Assembly (NCBI GenBank): GCA_958299035.1
Contig: CATQJL010000316.1
Location: 39,730,025-39,794,024 of the forward strand
DNA length: 64,000 nucleotides
Direction: 5' to 3'
Source of the DNA: Cylicocyclus nassatus
Taxonomy: Eukaryota; Nematoda; Chromadorea; Rhabditida; Strongylidae
Shown: positions 1-12,762 of the stretch, in pieces
Layout: each line of letters starts with the position of its first letter
How positions within the stretch are numbered: position 1 is the stretch's first letter
The notes under the pieces: generated by a model
Seen by the model: only the letters and a program-made list of their open reading frames with translations
The model's database searches: none
What the model was told of the DNA's origin: nothing
Made by a program: the position numbers and the translations under genes

Positions 1-198
1 TTACTCCTAAACGCAGAAGACAGATTAGTAGAATGCACTAGCTGTCGAGCAGAAAACATTGGTACAAAGTCAGAAACCTCGAAGACTTGAAGTTTCATTA
101 AAACTCTTGCATCGAAAATCATTCCGTTCTTTCAAAATGATGTATTCCGAGTAAGTAGTTAGCAATTTCAAGCGCATTGGCATTGTTTACGCGCAATG

Positions 199-340
199 TC
201 AGCAAGCGACGGTTTTAGACCAGACATCTTCCATGATGTCATTTCCTGCGGAATTTTCGTCATCACTTATTACAGCGACTGTATTCTGCGATGTCTTCGC
301 TGTCGCATCTTGCGGAAGTCCTTGGTTGAATAGGAAGCCG
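199..340 (-). CDS. putative 3'-terminal exon of an unrecognised gene
   Basis: On the minus strand a 46-codon stretch runs to a TGA at 199-201. It is acidic and hydrophilic (it contains VISDDENSAGND), unlike random AT-rich translation. An acceptor-like TAG precedes it at 341-343, which would require the upstream exon to end in phase 2. A possible upstream exon on the same strand ends near 400 with a GTAACA donor, but its phase does not match in the simplest reading, so the model is incomplete. The plus strand is also open across this interval and competes as an explanation. I do not recognise the product. Confidence 0.3.
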
Positions 341-542
341 CTATCTATTTATCATTTTGCATTGAACTCAGAAAGTATTTTAGCGGCTAAAAATCACCTT
401 GTTACCTCACTTTCTATACTAATCATCTTTTCGATCATCTTGCCTGGCTTCAATGTTACGATTAAAATGTTGGCAATGATAGTACATGTGGTTGATGCAT
501 AATTCTTGCACCAAATCCTTGAAATTCTGTCACTTCCTCCAG

Positions 543-658
543 CTTCAGTGGAATCTCCTGATATGATGCATAATAGAGAGAAAAAATCTTGCGCTTTTTG
601 TAAGTGCTCGAAAGCAGATCAAGGAAAATATCCAGAAAGTGATTATTCAATTTTTGGG
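543..658 (+). CDS. putative internal exon with a Cys-x2-Cys-x-Cys motif
   Basis: An open stretch lies between a pyrimidine-rich acceptor (CTTCCTCCAG ending at 542) and a strong donor (GGG then GTGAGTGAC at 659). It encodes a hydrophilic segment containing KSCAFCKCSKADQGKYPESD. The C-x2-C-x-C arrangement is reminiscent of the start of a PHD/ePHD-type zinc finger, but too little is visible to assign a family. Flanking exons of the gene were not found and may lie left of the window. Incoming phase would be 1 and outgoing phase 0. Confidence 0.3.
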
Positions 659-1042
659 GTGAGTGACTTTTCATACGATGAGCAATTCCGAGGTGCGCGG
701 TGTGAACACCTACGGCTAAGTGTCAAGCCTCGCACCTCCGTGTCTAGTATACTGTAGAGAGGGGGGAGGGGGACTTTTCATACGAGCGCCTCCACATCAA
801 TCTTTTGGCAAAGAGTAAAAACTGGCACCATGCCAGGTTTGGGCCTGCTGGCTCCATTCCAAAAAAAACATCTAGATTAGCTTTTGCAGTACCGCGAATT
901 TGGATAAATTTGGAGAACTTGAATACTATATGGATTCAAAAAGTGTTTTGCTGTGAAAAATAACACTATGATTCACTAAATTTGCTAAAACTACAAAGTT
1001 TGGACTTATTTCTGGTTTTGGTTTTATGATATACTTTTGTGA

Positions 1043-1523
1043 CTAACAAGGAAAGGATACTAACTTAGATTCGACTTTTGAGATGAAACACATATATTTG
1101 GAATCAGCTTTGGACTCCAAATATGCTGTTCCTAGCTGCTTAGCGTCATTCTGAAGCGAGTTATGGTCTCTTTTCTATGTAAAGTTTACGTGTTTCTCGA
1201 CCTGCTGATGCTACGGTGTCGACGTCTAGGTGGTTTCGCAACTGTATAATACTTTCTTTTGAGGTCGGAAGAATTATTCTGATGCTAGTTTAACATCCTA
1301 GCATTTTTTTTTCGAGCGGATTCTATCCACACGCCGTCTTACGACACTTAAAAGTACGTTATTTACTCACTACGTTATTTACTCACAACAGCAAGCCCAT
1401 AACTCGCTTCAAAACAATGCTAAGCAGCTATGAGCAGCATGCTGGAAACAGCGTTCAAAGCTGATTCCAAATATATGTTTCACATCTCAAAGGCGAATCT
1501 TAGTTAGTATCCTTCCCTTGTAA
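1043..1523. repeat. fold-back element with ~130-bp inverted arms
   Basis: The left arm (about 1,043-1,170) is the imperfect reverse complement of the right arm (about 1,393-1,523). Shared landmarks are GAAAGGATACTAAC, ATATATTTGGAATCAGCTTT, GCTGCTTAGC and GAAGCGAGTTATGG. The ~220-bp spacer between them is not coding. No target duplication could be assigned confidently. It behaves like a degenerate MITE or fold-back transposon. Confidence 0.75.
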
Positions 1524-4096
1524 GCGAAATTGGTAGTGATTGGATGTCCCTGCGAATAGTAACAAATTTCGATTTTTCTCAAACTGACTACTCGATTTTG
1601 CTTCATATGGATTTTCTAAAATACACTATAAATTACTACTTTTGTTATACACAACAAAGAGCATAATCTGAGATTGATTAGTTTGTTTAAGCATTTTTAA
1701 AACAATTTTTTTATTTTTTGGTGCAACAATTGTCTATCACTACGTAATATATTTTGGATTCGTTGTTTACCACTTGGTTATCCCTGATCCGTGGAACACG
1801 GCAAACGATGAGGCAGCAGACAGAGAAATTATGATGAAATATACTGATCTTTGACTTTGGATTGCTGCCAAGTGGCATGCGTTTTGGAACGCTGCCAAAT
1901 TTCATAACGAGTGACCAAGCATATTTTCGTAAAAGGGTCATACGTATTTCGAAAGGCAATCATGAGTGTCGCAATGATTTTAAGACTGGGTCGCCAGTGT
2001 CCGGGTGTGTTATTTGTACCTGCTGTGATTCGAGCTTGTTATCCCAGAATGTGTCTTTCAAATATGTTGTACTCCTATTAGTTGTTTTTGAAATGATCCA
2101 AAATTGCGTAACAGCGTGCCTTGAGCTAAATTCATCTATGTTCTCAACTATTGGTAAAGATACCCTAACTAAGAACAGTCACTTTAGGATTATCTTGCTT
2201 CCGCGTGTAGACAAGAAAGTGCGAGTAACTTGGTATCGCTGGTACAAGTAGTTAACCTAATAATTTTAACCTTTAAATTTGAAATAAAAATTTTAGGTGC
2301 CAAAAAAGGCAGTTCACTCAGAACTTGTTGTGGTAAAACATCTTCAATGAGCAAAAAACACGATTTCGAGGTCACATCATAAATCTTATGCGTTAGATAG
2401 TTCGGTGCTGCCTTACCTTTGCGTGTAAAGTTGAAATATTGCACAACAAGCTGTTTGTTCCAGGGGAAACAACTCCTAAAAAATTTCACTCTTTAATCTT
2501 TCCCCTTTTGCTTCATCTTATCAAACCACTCATATCCCTCTTTTCCTCCATTGAGTGCAAAGTAGATCGGAATAGACCTGGGTGATTGATTCTTTACAGT
2601 ATGATCCAAATTTGTTGTTTTTTCTTTTTTCTATTTATGTCGTTCTGTACACCTTGCCCTGATCTGGTTTTGCTGCATTGAGCATCTTCTGGCGTACAAA
2701 ATAATAAATAAATTAATATAAAGTCAAGAAACTTTTCTATACTGATGTATTCCCTTATTCTCTTCCTGCTGGCTTTTCATCCGTTTTTCAAAGATATTAT
2801 GGCCATTTTCTCTTGAGCACAAATCACACATTGCTCTTTAAGTTCTAAATGCATTCGCACCGTAGAGAATATCGCAAGATGCTTTTTTGTTGTTCAACAT
2901 ACGAAACAAATATTGAAAAAGGTGCACGCTATTTTCTCGACGACAAGTTTTTTTCCCAGTCGAGAGATTTCCGAGCTCTAAAAATGCTGTGCTACAGCTC
3001 TACATTTGATTGAGTTGAAAAGACTGCGAATGAAAAAAGCTGTGAAAAAAGTAGACACCTTGAAGACTGAGCCAACAAATGTTGCCCTATAGTACGGGCG
3101 CAGGCACCTTGAAGAACGCATTTTCCGGTATCGAATTTGTCCTTTTCGTTTATCTTCCCATAAATTTCAATAAAGTGCCTGTATTTGTTATCATATGACT
3201 CAAAGGAAAATAATGAGTCCGACCTCATTATTTTTGCCCTTTTTTCACTCGCACCTCTGAGTAGACAGCCTATGAATGCCATTCGCACAACAAAAAACTG
3301 ACGTCACAAGTGCTGAGTGAGTAACTAATTCTTATCAACAGCGACTGCAAGGCGTTATTGAACGCCCAAAGTTCCTTAATTCTTCCTCAAATATTTGAGA
3401 TTTTATTGTGACTGCATATGCTTTCCAAATATTATAAATAAACTAAAGAATTCAAGTGTTTTTCGGCATGCTGCTCTCACGGGTATATCTAGTCCTCTCC
3501 TTGATATTTATGCTGCTGTTTGCTGAAATGTTCTTTTCTTACTAGTGTTATGGAAAGAGAAAATAATTTTAGAATCATTTTTGGCATTTTTTTCAGTGCT
3601 TTACTGATATTGAAGAAATAATAACTAGTAAATTGAATATCAACTTTGTTCTGCGCTACTGCTCATGGAACTACACAGACCATTTGTTATCTTTGGTTTG
3701 AAAAACATGCATATTAGGAAATGCTTTGCCGTTTCTTTACAGTGAAATATTGTACATCACCAAAAGTCGTAAATTTTGGTAAGTGCCCATTACGACCAGT
3801 TGTCAAAGAGTCGACAAAAAACCTCCCGAACGGGAATGTAAACACAAGGAAGAAACAAGTTGTTCTCGAAATTCAAATAGGGCACTTCTGTATCTGCTTT
3901 CGCTGAATATACTTGGGTGCATACCTCAATCAATCAACTTTGGAGCTCCTTTACCGTATGAGTTTAACCAACGGAACATCCCTCTTTTTGATCAGATAAA
4001 ATATAATATTATTAGCTTATCTGAGATCAATTTAAGTTTATTTTCATATGAAAACGTATGCCCAGCAAGGCGCACGCGAATGCAACGCAGATAACT
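1524..4096. other. non-coding, with a SINE tail fragment near 1,800-1,870
   Basis: No supportable gene. The segment near 1,800-1,870 (landmark AGAGAAATTATGATGAAATA) is repeated near 34,861-34,915 at the end of the tRNA-derived SINE, so it is probably a 3' SINE fragment. The remaining ORFs are short, AT-driven and overlap on both strands. Confidence 0.5.
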
Positions 4097-4266
4097 TTTG
4101 ATTCAACTGGCTTGGTGGCTGGAAGGCGTGGCTTTGTGTCCTAATTGAGGCTTCTCGCGCCCGCTACGCAGTATGCGTCTCTACCGCGCGCGTACTCTCC
4201 GATCACTACCTTGTCTCGATTAGATCACAAAGCCCGCGTTTCAGCCGGCAGGCCAGTTGAATCAAA
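4097..4266. mobile_element. 170-bp inverted-repeat MITE, copy 1
   Basis: It starts TTTGATTCAACTGGC and ends with the inverse, GCCAGTTGAATCAAA, around a GC-rich core containing TCTCGCGCCCGC and TGCGTCTCT. A second copy of exactly the same length lies at 10,435-10,604, so this is a family. There is no coding capacity, consistent with a non-autonomous DNA transposon. The superfamily is unknown. Confidence 0.85.
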
Positions 4267-7076
4267 GAGTACTTCTCTGGTCCGTGAACAAGCGTTTTAC
4301 AGGGTTTATATGCTCGGAGCCTGTGTTCGCCCTGGTTTTGAGAAACCAACCACCTTTGCCTAAGACTAGCTCTCAATTTGTCGGACAATGTTGCGCAAGA
4401 AGATTGCAATGCTTGTAATACCTAATGCGCTTAGCATAAAAACTGGCCGTGGAGCGAATTATGGTCATCTTTTGAGCGCAGATGTTGTCGACAACGCAAG
4501 AATATTTCAACCGTCAAGTAAGGCCTAGTATAAACGTGTAGTGTGTGTGGTTGCGTACATGGCACTACGCGTAACACCCTGGACATCTTTGACAGTTCGC
4601 ACACATGTTATGAGAAATTCGAATTAAATATTGTTGCCGATTTCTGGCAAAAAGTAGTAAGGAGAGATAGCTGAAAGCGCCTATCATCTACCCGTATGAA
4701 AGGTGTTTTTAATGAGAAATCGCAGAAAAAACGCATTAAATGTGCAATCAGTGCAATGGCACATATAACCTGGAGTGACTGGACCATACATTGAACGAAA
4801 GCGGTCAAACCATAGATAAATGTATTGACGCTTTTGCCTGAATGTGGCGGTTCAGTCAATTTATTTATTTTTTATTTATTTACTTATTTATTTATTCAAA
4901 ACGCTCTTGGCGTTCCTTACGAGGACAAAAAATACACGGTTATTCTAATTCTTAACTACATGTACACTGTTTAGTACTGTCACTACTTTAACTCTTTAAC
5001 TATTCATACTCTTGGTTTGAAGGTTAATAAAGTGCTTTGCGGTGTCTACGACACTTGCGCGTAAAAAGCCCGTGGAGCGCATGCTTTCACACTTTACGCC
5101 TCATGGCCACTTTTTCACGCGCAAATGTTGTCGACACCGCAAGAAACTATTATCAGATACACCAGACTTTATTCTATAGCTGCAGTAGACGAACGCAACT
5201 GTTTTTGCAAAGAGTAGAAACTCCATTATCATGCATTATGTGGCAATAATAGGCTATTTTTGGACTTGTCCCGTCTCATATACGGTGTTTTTTCCAAACA
5301 TGAATGTTTGTGACATATCGCATTATGCAAAGCCGGGTCAGCAACATCAGTCGGCAATATTGAGAGAGCAGTTTCCAACAAAGAGCCTATGAAGTATTAT
5401 GAATGTTAGATGGGTGGCGTTCGCTGGGGCACATTGTGGGTGTGTGTCTCATAGCGCACGCTATTTGTTCAGGCTGTGTGGAGCTCTGTGTTTGCCGTCA
5501 GTTCCCTCTCCGCTACCTCTTGCCCCCCCCCCGTGTTCGCATCAATTTATACGTGTTTCACGGGCTCCTCGTGCCGTTTCACGCCCGTTTCCGAACTTTC
5601 ACTGCCGCCTTTTCGACGGCACTCCGCTTTCGATTGCGATCAGTCACACCGCTCCAGGTTTAGTCAAGCTTAATGTATGCGCTACGCACAGGCCGATCGG
5701 GTACGGGGGGGGGGGGGGGCTTTTGTTCAGCAACAGCTTTCTGGAACCCGTGCATGATGCCAGCCCTGAACTGTTGCTCTCATGCCGACAGCCCCCGTCG
5801 CCATGACTACCCGCCTCGATTATTCAGTGCCGATGTCGTTGGACTTCGCTCTTTCTCCCATCTGAAAGGCTCTCAGGCTTACTTCCTCGGAGAAACTGGG
5901 TCAACGAGTTCTTTCTCTCATAAATTACCTATGGATAGCACATCAAGTCATCATTAGCACTCAATAGAACTAGTTCCAAACAGTGCTAATTAAGCCTTAC
6001 GATCTCTGCTTCGGCTCTTAGGTGCAACCCTATAACAGTGCTTTTTCTCGAAAAAACAAGCTTTTCGACCGTAAATGCTAATTTTGTTCAAATCAATATA
6101 TTTGCTCTTTTGAATTAGCCTTAGATTAGTTGATTCGTTATAATAAGCTTATTTACTATATAAAAAATGGATTAAGGTCCCTTTCCCTTCCTTATGTGCT
6201 TTAGTTGCAGAAGGCTATTTTCTAGCACTTCGTTTTCGAAGCCACAGATTATTCCTTTAGGCCATCCGTGCGCTTAAAAGCAAAAAAAGAAAATGAAAAG
6301 AAAAGAACGAATGATTTTTCTTCTAATTTTTTATGGCAATCAAGATGTGCTTCTCTTTTTAATTTTTTTATAAAATAAGTCTTTTCGTGGAGGAATTGAA
6401 ATTTGTCTACAATGGCAAACAAATTTTTCACCAAAGTTTTTCTTACATTTTTGTTTAGTGTAGATCACACGAAATGAATCAGATTGAATGCTTTGAGGTT
6501 TTCTTTTTTGCAGTTACATTTTTCTGCAGATTATTTTCTCTAATAAGTTGATCTTTAGTCGGCTCAGTTCTTCTAGGTAAACCCTTTTGAGAGAAATTGA
6601 TTTCAAATTTTTTTAAAATCCTTTTCCAGTCTTCATTCAATTTGCTGAAATTGCCTGCTTATCTTGGAGTTAGCTGCTGCACTTTTTTGAACGCAATTCT
6701 CGCGGGTGTCATTTAACGCTGAGAAACATTCAATTACATTTATGCTATGAAAATATTGTTTGAGTAGAGAAGCGAAATTGCTGCTTTTGCTCATTCAGCT
6801 GCATGCTGTGACCGTAGGGCTATGTCAATAGGTTAATTATCGTCTCCTCATGATAAAAAAAGGTCATAACTTGCTCCTAAATCATCCTGTATCTTATCGC
6901 TGGCAAATCTTTTTACTGATGCAACTTACTGAAGTTTCCATTTTCTCCTTGTTTGCCCGTTCTATACAGAACTTCTCGAAGCGGCACGATTCAATGCTGA
7001 TGCACTTTTCACCTATTCACATTGAATTCTATTTCAGATTCGATAACATTTTCCTTTTACTGCCACACATAGGACT
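4267..7076. other. non-coding; GC-rich patch with a 15-G run
   Basis: A half-copy of a hairpin element lies near 4,430-4,520 (GTTGTCGACAACGCAAGAA), related to 5,037-5,144. A TTTA/TTAT-rich stretch occupies about 4,860-4,900. From about 5,400 to 5,960 the DNA is GC-rich and open in several frames, including an ATG frame of 135 codons at 5,399-5,806. The overlapping frames and C/G runs (C10 near 5,522; G15 at 5,705-5,719) point to composition rather than coding. It could be a promoter or 5'-UTR region. Nothing else was recognised. Confidence 0.45.
5037..5144. repeat. small hairpin element
   Basis: The arms of about 33 nt are inverted copies: TTGCGGTGTCTACGACAC on the left, and the reverse complement of GTTGTCGACACCGCAA on the right. 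A related half-copy lies near 4,430-4,520. No coding content. Probably a miniature fold-back transposon. Confidence 0.7.
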
Positions 7077-9504
7077 ATGAGCGTTGTGGTTGACGTGCTT
7101 ACCGATAGCGACGATGAGGAGATTCTCTTCACTAAGGAAATGGTCCGAAGGCTACGAAATGCGGAAAAAAGTGAGGATATTGTACGTTTGAATTAAAGTA
7201 AAAAGAACTTCAGGCGGGGACAGCAAAGGTTAATCGCTTTTGCTTCTAGAAGTATCTGAGGGGCTCCAGACTTCTTCCCGTTCTATTCACTCTCCTCGCA
7301 CTTTTGATTATTTGATTGAGGCTCATAGTAAGGAATCAATTGCTCGTATACACAATTTTTTACCTTGCAAGCCTTTCGAATGCAAAACATCATACATGTA
7401 GTAGTAATTTTGGCAATCGTTGAGTTTCTACAACCATAATCAGATGCTGCGCTCCGCTGCTTTGTGGCAGTCTTGAAAAGATTTGAAAAGCAAAAATTTG
7501 ATTCGAAAAGAATAATACGTGTTAATTTCTACCACTCGAGACTGATCAGTGAAATTAAGACAAAAGTATATCAGAATCACCCGAGAAAGGTACAAATCTG
7601 GTAGCCTTGACGAGCAGGACTAGCGACTTCTATTGGAGTCGAAATTTTCTTATTGCTAGGAAAAGAATTATGAAACCGATGGAAATTGAAAAAATTTGTA
7701 ATGCGACTCTTTGATATCTATGACAGAAAACAATTCTATGAGCGTATGCTGAAAACAGGTTCACTTCGGCTATGGTTTTTCAAACCCAAAAATCTCATGC
7801 TAACAACTAGATTTGACATTAAGTAAAAATTAGAGGCGCGAGTAAGTCTGAAGCTGAGGCTTTAGTCTAGAGCTCCTAAGGTATTATCATGAAAAGCGGC
7901 AAGGCTTTGCTGGCTCCTGTCTGACTGCCAGGTCAAAATATGAGCATGCACCAAAAATTCGTTATTACTCTGGATTCAACGGATACGTTTGCTATAATTC
8001 GGGTTAAAAGAACGAATTATGCAATTTGTAGTATTATTATGTTAACTATTTTTACTATAAAATAAGGCTATAAAAACCCGTAAAAATACTCAGATTTGCT
8101 ATTTCTGAATTTCGATGGCTAAAAATGCTACAAGATCCTACTTTTCTAAATCCACTTTCTTGGATCTCACCTACTCTTGTCAGTTGAGATAAATTACGAG
8201 AGATCGGACTCTACACAGTTTTATCACCTTTTCTTGAACTCTTATTTTAAAACAAAAATTCTGGTAAATATAAATACTACATGTACATGTATTATGCTGC
8301 GAAAAAATATCTTGCGGTAAAAGGGTCACCTGGCATTTTTGAATTGATTTATCAGTATTTTTGAGTTATTCCTACAATTTCTGCAATATCTTCAATTTCT
8401 CTGAGACACCTATTCACAAAATTTTCGAAGTTGTATCAGTTCCTCTGAATTATTTCAGCTCGGAAATGTATTGTAATTAGACACGCATACATTCCTAATG
8501 TTGTTCTTACTGTCTGATTTGCGTAATCGAGGAAAATGACTGTTTTTACTTTGATAGTATTAACCTTTTTATCGCAAAAGACCACCACCGATGGTTAATG
8601 ATGCTTAAAATGGTTTTACTTTCAAGTATTGGTGTACCCTCGATTTTCGTTCGGATGAGGGGACAAAAATTTTGTTCGGCAATGCGAATTTGCTACCCAA
8701 AAATTTTTTGGAATGGCGACAACTAAGCCTCCGATACAATGTTTAAAAGGCTCAGTCGAATTTTTAGAAAATTCAATTATTTACAAGTGTAAGCAAGTTA
8801 CTTGCACATTTTAACTTCATACAAGTAATTTTCAAAAATCTCGCGACACATTCTCAAATTGTTCGCACGCTCATAATTTCAGAAACTCAGAAAAGGGCTT
8901 GGTGTTAGCCACGTTTTCGAAAATTTCCGGCTACTACAAAGTAAAATATTCTTACAAAACCTATAAAAGTTATACAGTTTACACCTTTGTCACGTGACAC
9001 GCTGAGATGTCGGGGTAAAATCGCAGAGCTCGGCCATCTTCTTGAGGTAACCCTCACAATTTTCTGTAAACCTTGAATTTCAATTTCAGAAATTCCTCCT
9101 AATTCACGACCGACGTCATCTCTTAGTGACACTAGCGGAGTCAGTACTATGAGCATTGTTTCAACGCAAAAAGTATGTTTCACCTGATTTGTTATGTTTT
9201 TTCAATTATTTAGCATCTGTGTACGACTTTGTGGACTGCTGATTCTTTTATTATTAATAAGCTTGCAAAAAGGAAACCTGCTTCCGTATGTATCGAGTTG
9301 TGATCTCAAATGAAATTTCATTTTGAATATTCAAATGAATAATTTTGATTTCCTCTACAGCATTTACAAAAAGTGAACCTTCGAATGACTTTGCTTTCAG
9401 AAAGCAGAAAGCAGCTCTGATAGCTCTACACTCGAAGAGATTCCGACACACAGCACGTCCACGAAAGAATTGCGGAGTTCTGAGAGTTCGCTGCTCACGC
9501 CGAG
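7077..9504 (+). CDS. multi-exon gene, acidic/Ser-rich N-terminal region (partial)
   Basis: Four exons fit one reading frame: 7,077-7,170, 7,250-7,327, 9,090-9,172 and 9,401-9,504. Splice sites are GT/AG with acceptors TTCTAG, TTTCAG and TTTCAG, and phases 1, 1, 0 and 2 at successive exon ends all agree. The start ATG lies 4 nt after an acceptor-like CACATAG, the usual arrangement for SL trans-splicing. The N-terminus contains an acidic stretch (LTDSDDEE) and a basic one (MVRRLRNAEKK); later exons are Ser/Thr-rich and probably disordered. A 22-nt exon near 9,652-9,673 and a terminal exon at 10,079-10,144 are possible continuations. The phase-2 end also matches the coiled-coil exon at 13,544. 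I do not recognise a family. Confidence 0.55.
8610..8900. repeat. degenerate MITE resembling the 12,497/29,371 hAT family
   Basis: It shares TTCGTTCGG, AATTTTTTGG and ACAAGT..GCAAGT landmarks with the hAT-type MITEs at 12,497-12,762 and 29,371-29,734, in reverse orientation. It lies inside the long intron between exons 2 and 3 of the gene starting at 7,077. Ends and target duplication are not clear. Confidence 0.35.
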
Positions 9505-10434
9505 GTAACCACCGCCTTCGGTGTGATCCACAACCCACTGCACATATGTAATCATTCCTTTTATGCAATAAATCTTACCTCGGAATGCACTCAAAGTTTG
9601 TGTACACCTTTGTAACACTCGCCATTGTGATCAGATGCAGTGTTTGAATTTGTAGCGAAACGGCGCTCACTTGCGGGGTGTATGTGCATCTGGCAAATTT
9701 CATAGGGATTGGGGGAGGGGGGTTGAGTGGAGAAGTGGTGGTCTTATTTTATCGTGTTTCAATTAATCGTTTCTCAACTAATTCAATTTTACACTATGAA
9801 AGAAGCAAGAATCTTGAATACGAATTTTGTTCTGGTATTTTGTTTCTCTTTGAGCAGAGAACATTCATGTGTATAGTCAACTTGGAGCTTTTGGTTTTTT
9901 TTACATATCGCAATCTCCCTGTATTTGAGCCTGGCTGGTATTATGCTTATTCGAATTTGCTTTTTCTTCCCAAGGTGCACCATGAGTGTAATTCTAAATA
10001 AATAAATAAAATAATTGCTAATCAGTTGAATGTCATTTCATCACGATTTTTGTTATACTTCTTTGTCTTTTGTTTCAGTGCGAGTCTTTCTTGAATAAAT
10101 TACAAAGAGCAGAGATTCCTTCTCCAAGATCATTTTTTCTATAGCAAGTCTGAATCAGAAAATCAAATATCAACTGTTATTCACATATTTGTTTTTGCCC
10201 TTTGTGTAGAAAAAAGTCATTTGGTAACTTTGTTCAACAAAAAATGTGTATAGACGGTGATATAATGTTGCCAGTTCTAAAGATTTGAATATAAGTACAT
10301 GCTTTTTGGTATATCTCAGGTTCATATAAATCTCTCAGCTTTTTTGAATCAACCTTAGAAAGAGAGACTTTTTTCTGAAGTTTCGCTCCCATGTTGCGCC
10401 ATCCGGTACAGCACAAAAGAACTGCAATCTAACC

Positions 10435-10604
10435 TTTGATTCAACTGGCTTGGCTTCGGGAGGGCGGGGCTTTGTGACCAAATTAAGGCCGCTCGCGCCC
10501 GCGACGCACCTGCGTCTCTTTCGCGGGAGTGCTGTTTGATCATTACCTAGCCTCAATTAGGTCACGAAGCTTCGCCTTTCCGAAGCCAAGCCAGTTGAAT
10601 CAAA
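10435..10604. mobile_element. 170-bp inverted-repeat MITE, copy 2
   Basis: It starts TTTGATTCAACTGGCTTGG and ends CCAAGCCAGTTGAATCAAA. It has the same length and the same GC-rich core plan as 4,097-4,266 but better-preserved terminal repeats (about 30 nt with few mismatches), so it is probably the younger copy. Confidence 0.88.
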
Positions 10605-12496
10605 TAATAAGTACACAAAAAAATTGGTGCCAAACTTTGATGATACGTCCAGAGCTTCGATAATTTCATATGTAGTTTGCAATGTGAAAGCAGTTATAGC
10701 GAAGATTCATGAAGGCTTTTATTTTTTATCTCATAGTTATTATGAACCTACCAAAATTCTGCTCCAAAATCCACAATAATCAGCTCAAATGTAATTTGAT
10801 ACGCAAAACAAACTAAGCTTTTTCTGAGTATTTTGATCGTGTTCAGAACTGATATAACAATGACGGCATGAAATGACAGCTGATTCAATAATGTCATTTT
10901 TGTTGAATGAAAACCTTGTAAACTCGATCTACAGTATCAGAGGAAGCTGATGTAACACCTGTTATTTTTTTCTTCTCTTAGCATCTAGATTGTCAGGCAC
11001 GCCTTACTTTGTGTGTAAATTTGAGCTTCCTTTTATAGCTTGAACTGGTGATCCGCTCTTTAGAGGCGAACCAGATTTAGCTTATTGTAATCATTTCTAC
11101 TCATCTCTTTGTTTGATGTGACTTTGAGTTGTCTTGTAGTCCAGAAAAAAAAGATTTGGTGTAGTAGAGCTGCGTAATCTTCCAGAAGAAAGTTTCAAAG
11201 TAATAATGAGCACTTCTCCACCTTAAAAAAGAAGCGGATGTTTCATAAATTCATGCAAGGTCTATTTTGATTTTTTGATAGCTTTTCCAACAAATCTGAG
11301 ATATGAAGAGGTTAAATAAGCTCTAAACATCTCAGTTTAAGCCAAGCCAGAGAGAAATACAACTGGATTCTATAGAATTATTTTATTTCCACGTGATAGA
11401 AGCTTTTAAGGACCAGTTCTTACAGCACATCGCTTTCCTAGGTTTTCCGAACGTTTTTATACGGGTTTGCTATGAAGATAAATTTGGCGGAAGGAAGACT
11501 ATGACGTTTGTATTCGGTGCAAAAAGTCAATTTGCTAATGCAGCATGAAAAACTTTCAAGCGGCTTATACACTCCAAATAATCGTCGATTCGCTCTATTT
11601 ACTTTGTCATCATCAAAAGATGAAATATTGTCTACAAAATTTTTCACATTTCCTATGCCGAAAAGATCTCCAATCAAATCCATGTTTACTAAAATGAATA
11701 TAATTTAGTACATAAATAGACGAATAAAAACTGAATAAGTAATGAATATAGATAAATATACGTATGTTAGAATCATTGTTATCGCAATCTTTTTGTAGTT
11801 TTTAGCTCGGGCAGCAGTAAGTATTGTCGATAATAATGTGATTTCCACAAATCTTTTCGGTTCTAGCTGGTATTATTGAAAAAATATTTGGATTTTATAG
11901 TCGTTCACACTGTGCTGAAAACCACCACACATCGCTAATCTAGCCTTGAGAAATGTGAATTTGTTGAATTTCCAAGAAGGCTTTGATTATAGTCTTAAAA
12001 GGCTAGGTTAATGCGCGATGTGAAGCGGAAATATAGAAGTTCACAGTAGAAGCATAGGATCAAAAACTCCACAACCTTGTAGTTCATTATGTTAGAAACA
12101 AAGAACCGCTACTTTTGCTAGAGTATTCTCTGCAAAACGACCTTGTTTTGGTGGCTAGCCGTTGAAAAAAACTCAGTTCTTAGATTAAGATGCAACCTAC
12201 AACCCGATAGGTTTTCTACACTGATTTAAGAATGAGATTACAAGTGGCCTCATATGATTGTCCTCTTTAGCTGTTTTTGGAATGAAAAGTAACTGCTTGA
12301 ATAAAAATGGAAAAAATAATAAAATAAATAATGGAACAAAAGTTTCGTCGCACCATTTTCAAAAATTCATAGCTTTCTGGTTTGTCAACAAATCTGCATG
12401 CCATCAAATCAATTTGGAAGAAAAGATTGTGCGCTGCGCTTTACAAGTGCATATATCACGCATCCAATACTGCACATACTGCATATATAGAAGCAG
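10605..12496. other. AT-rich non-coding stretch with one small ORF
   Basis: No exon chain is supportable. It contains the 81-codon minus-strand ORF at 11,438-11,683, listed separately. The rest is AT-rich with scattered stops on all frames. Confidence 0.45.
11438..11683 (-). CDS. small ATG ORF, possibly an innexin-like N-terminal exon relic
   Basis: An 81-codon ORF starts at a true ATG. Its N-terminal part contains FVDNISSFDDDKVNRANRR, which loosely recalls the DDxVDRLN region just before the first membrane span of invertebrate innexins. No hydrophobic first transmembrane segment follows, and the conserved Cys pair of the first extracellular loop is not evident. It is therefore either an unrelated small ORF or a decayed exon. 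No neighbouring exons were found. Confidence 0.2.
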   Translation of the reverse strand: MDLIGDLFGIGNVKNFVDNISSFDDDKVNRANRRLFGVYKPLESFSCCISKLTFCTEYKRHSLPSAKFIFIANPYKNVRKT

Positions 12497-12762
12497 CAGT
12501 GGTGGACCGTAGGGGGGGGGGGAGGTTGAAATTTGCAGATTTATTTGCATGGGTTTTTCAAACGTGCAAGTGACTTGTTTATTCTTGTAAATAATTACAA
12601 CAATTTTTAAAATTTTTCAAGTTAGTCCTGTAAAATTTTTTTTTCGGGACGACCCGCGAAAAGCACTCCAAAAATTTTTTAGGAGTGCGTGGCCAATGCC
12701 ACCCACCTTCATCAGAAAATCGTCATTTTGCCTCCCCGAACGGAAATCTGGGACCGCCACTG
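12497..12762. mobile_element. hAT-type MITE (CAGTGGYG family), copy 1
   Basis: The termini are CAGTGGTGGACC on the left and GGGACCGCCACTG on the right. The flanking 8-mers AGAAGCAG and AGAAGCGG match at 7 of 8 positions, the target-duplication size typical of hAT transposons. It contains an 11-G run at 12,512-12,522 just inside the left end and AT-rich filler. It is related to 29,371-29,734. No coding capacity. Confidence 0.82.

Larger units (their letters stand above)
1..1042. other. left edge: possible exons, otherwise non-coding
   Basis: AT-rich DNA with two weak coding signals listed separately (199-340 minus, 543-658 plus). A short purine-rich run with several G tracts lies near 755-775. 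The rest (660-1,042) shows no convincing exon on either strand. Confidence 0.4.

Noticed and set aside
5399..5806. 135-codon plus ORF with ATG
   Set aside because: The region is GC-rich and open in several frames at once, and the ORF runs through C10 and G15 homopolymers.
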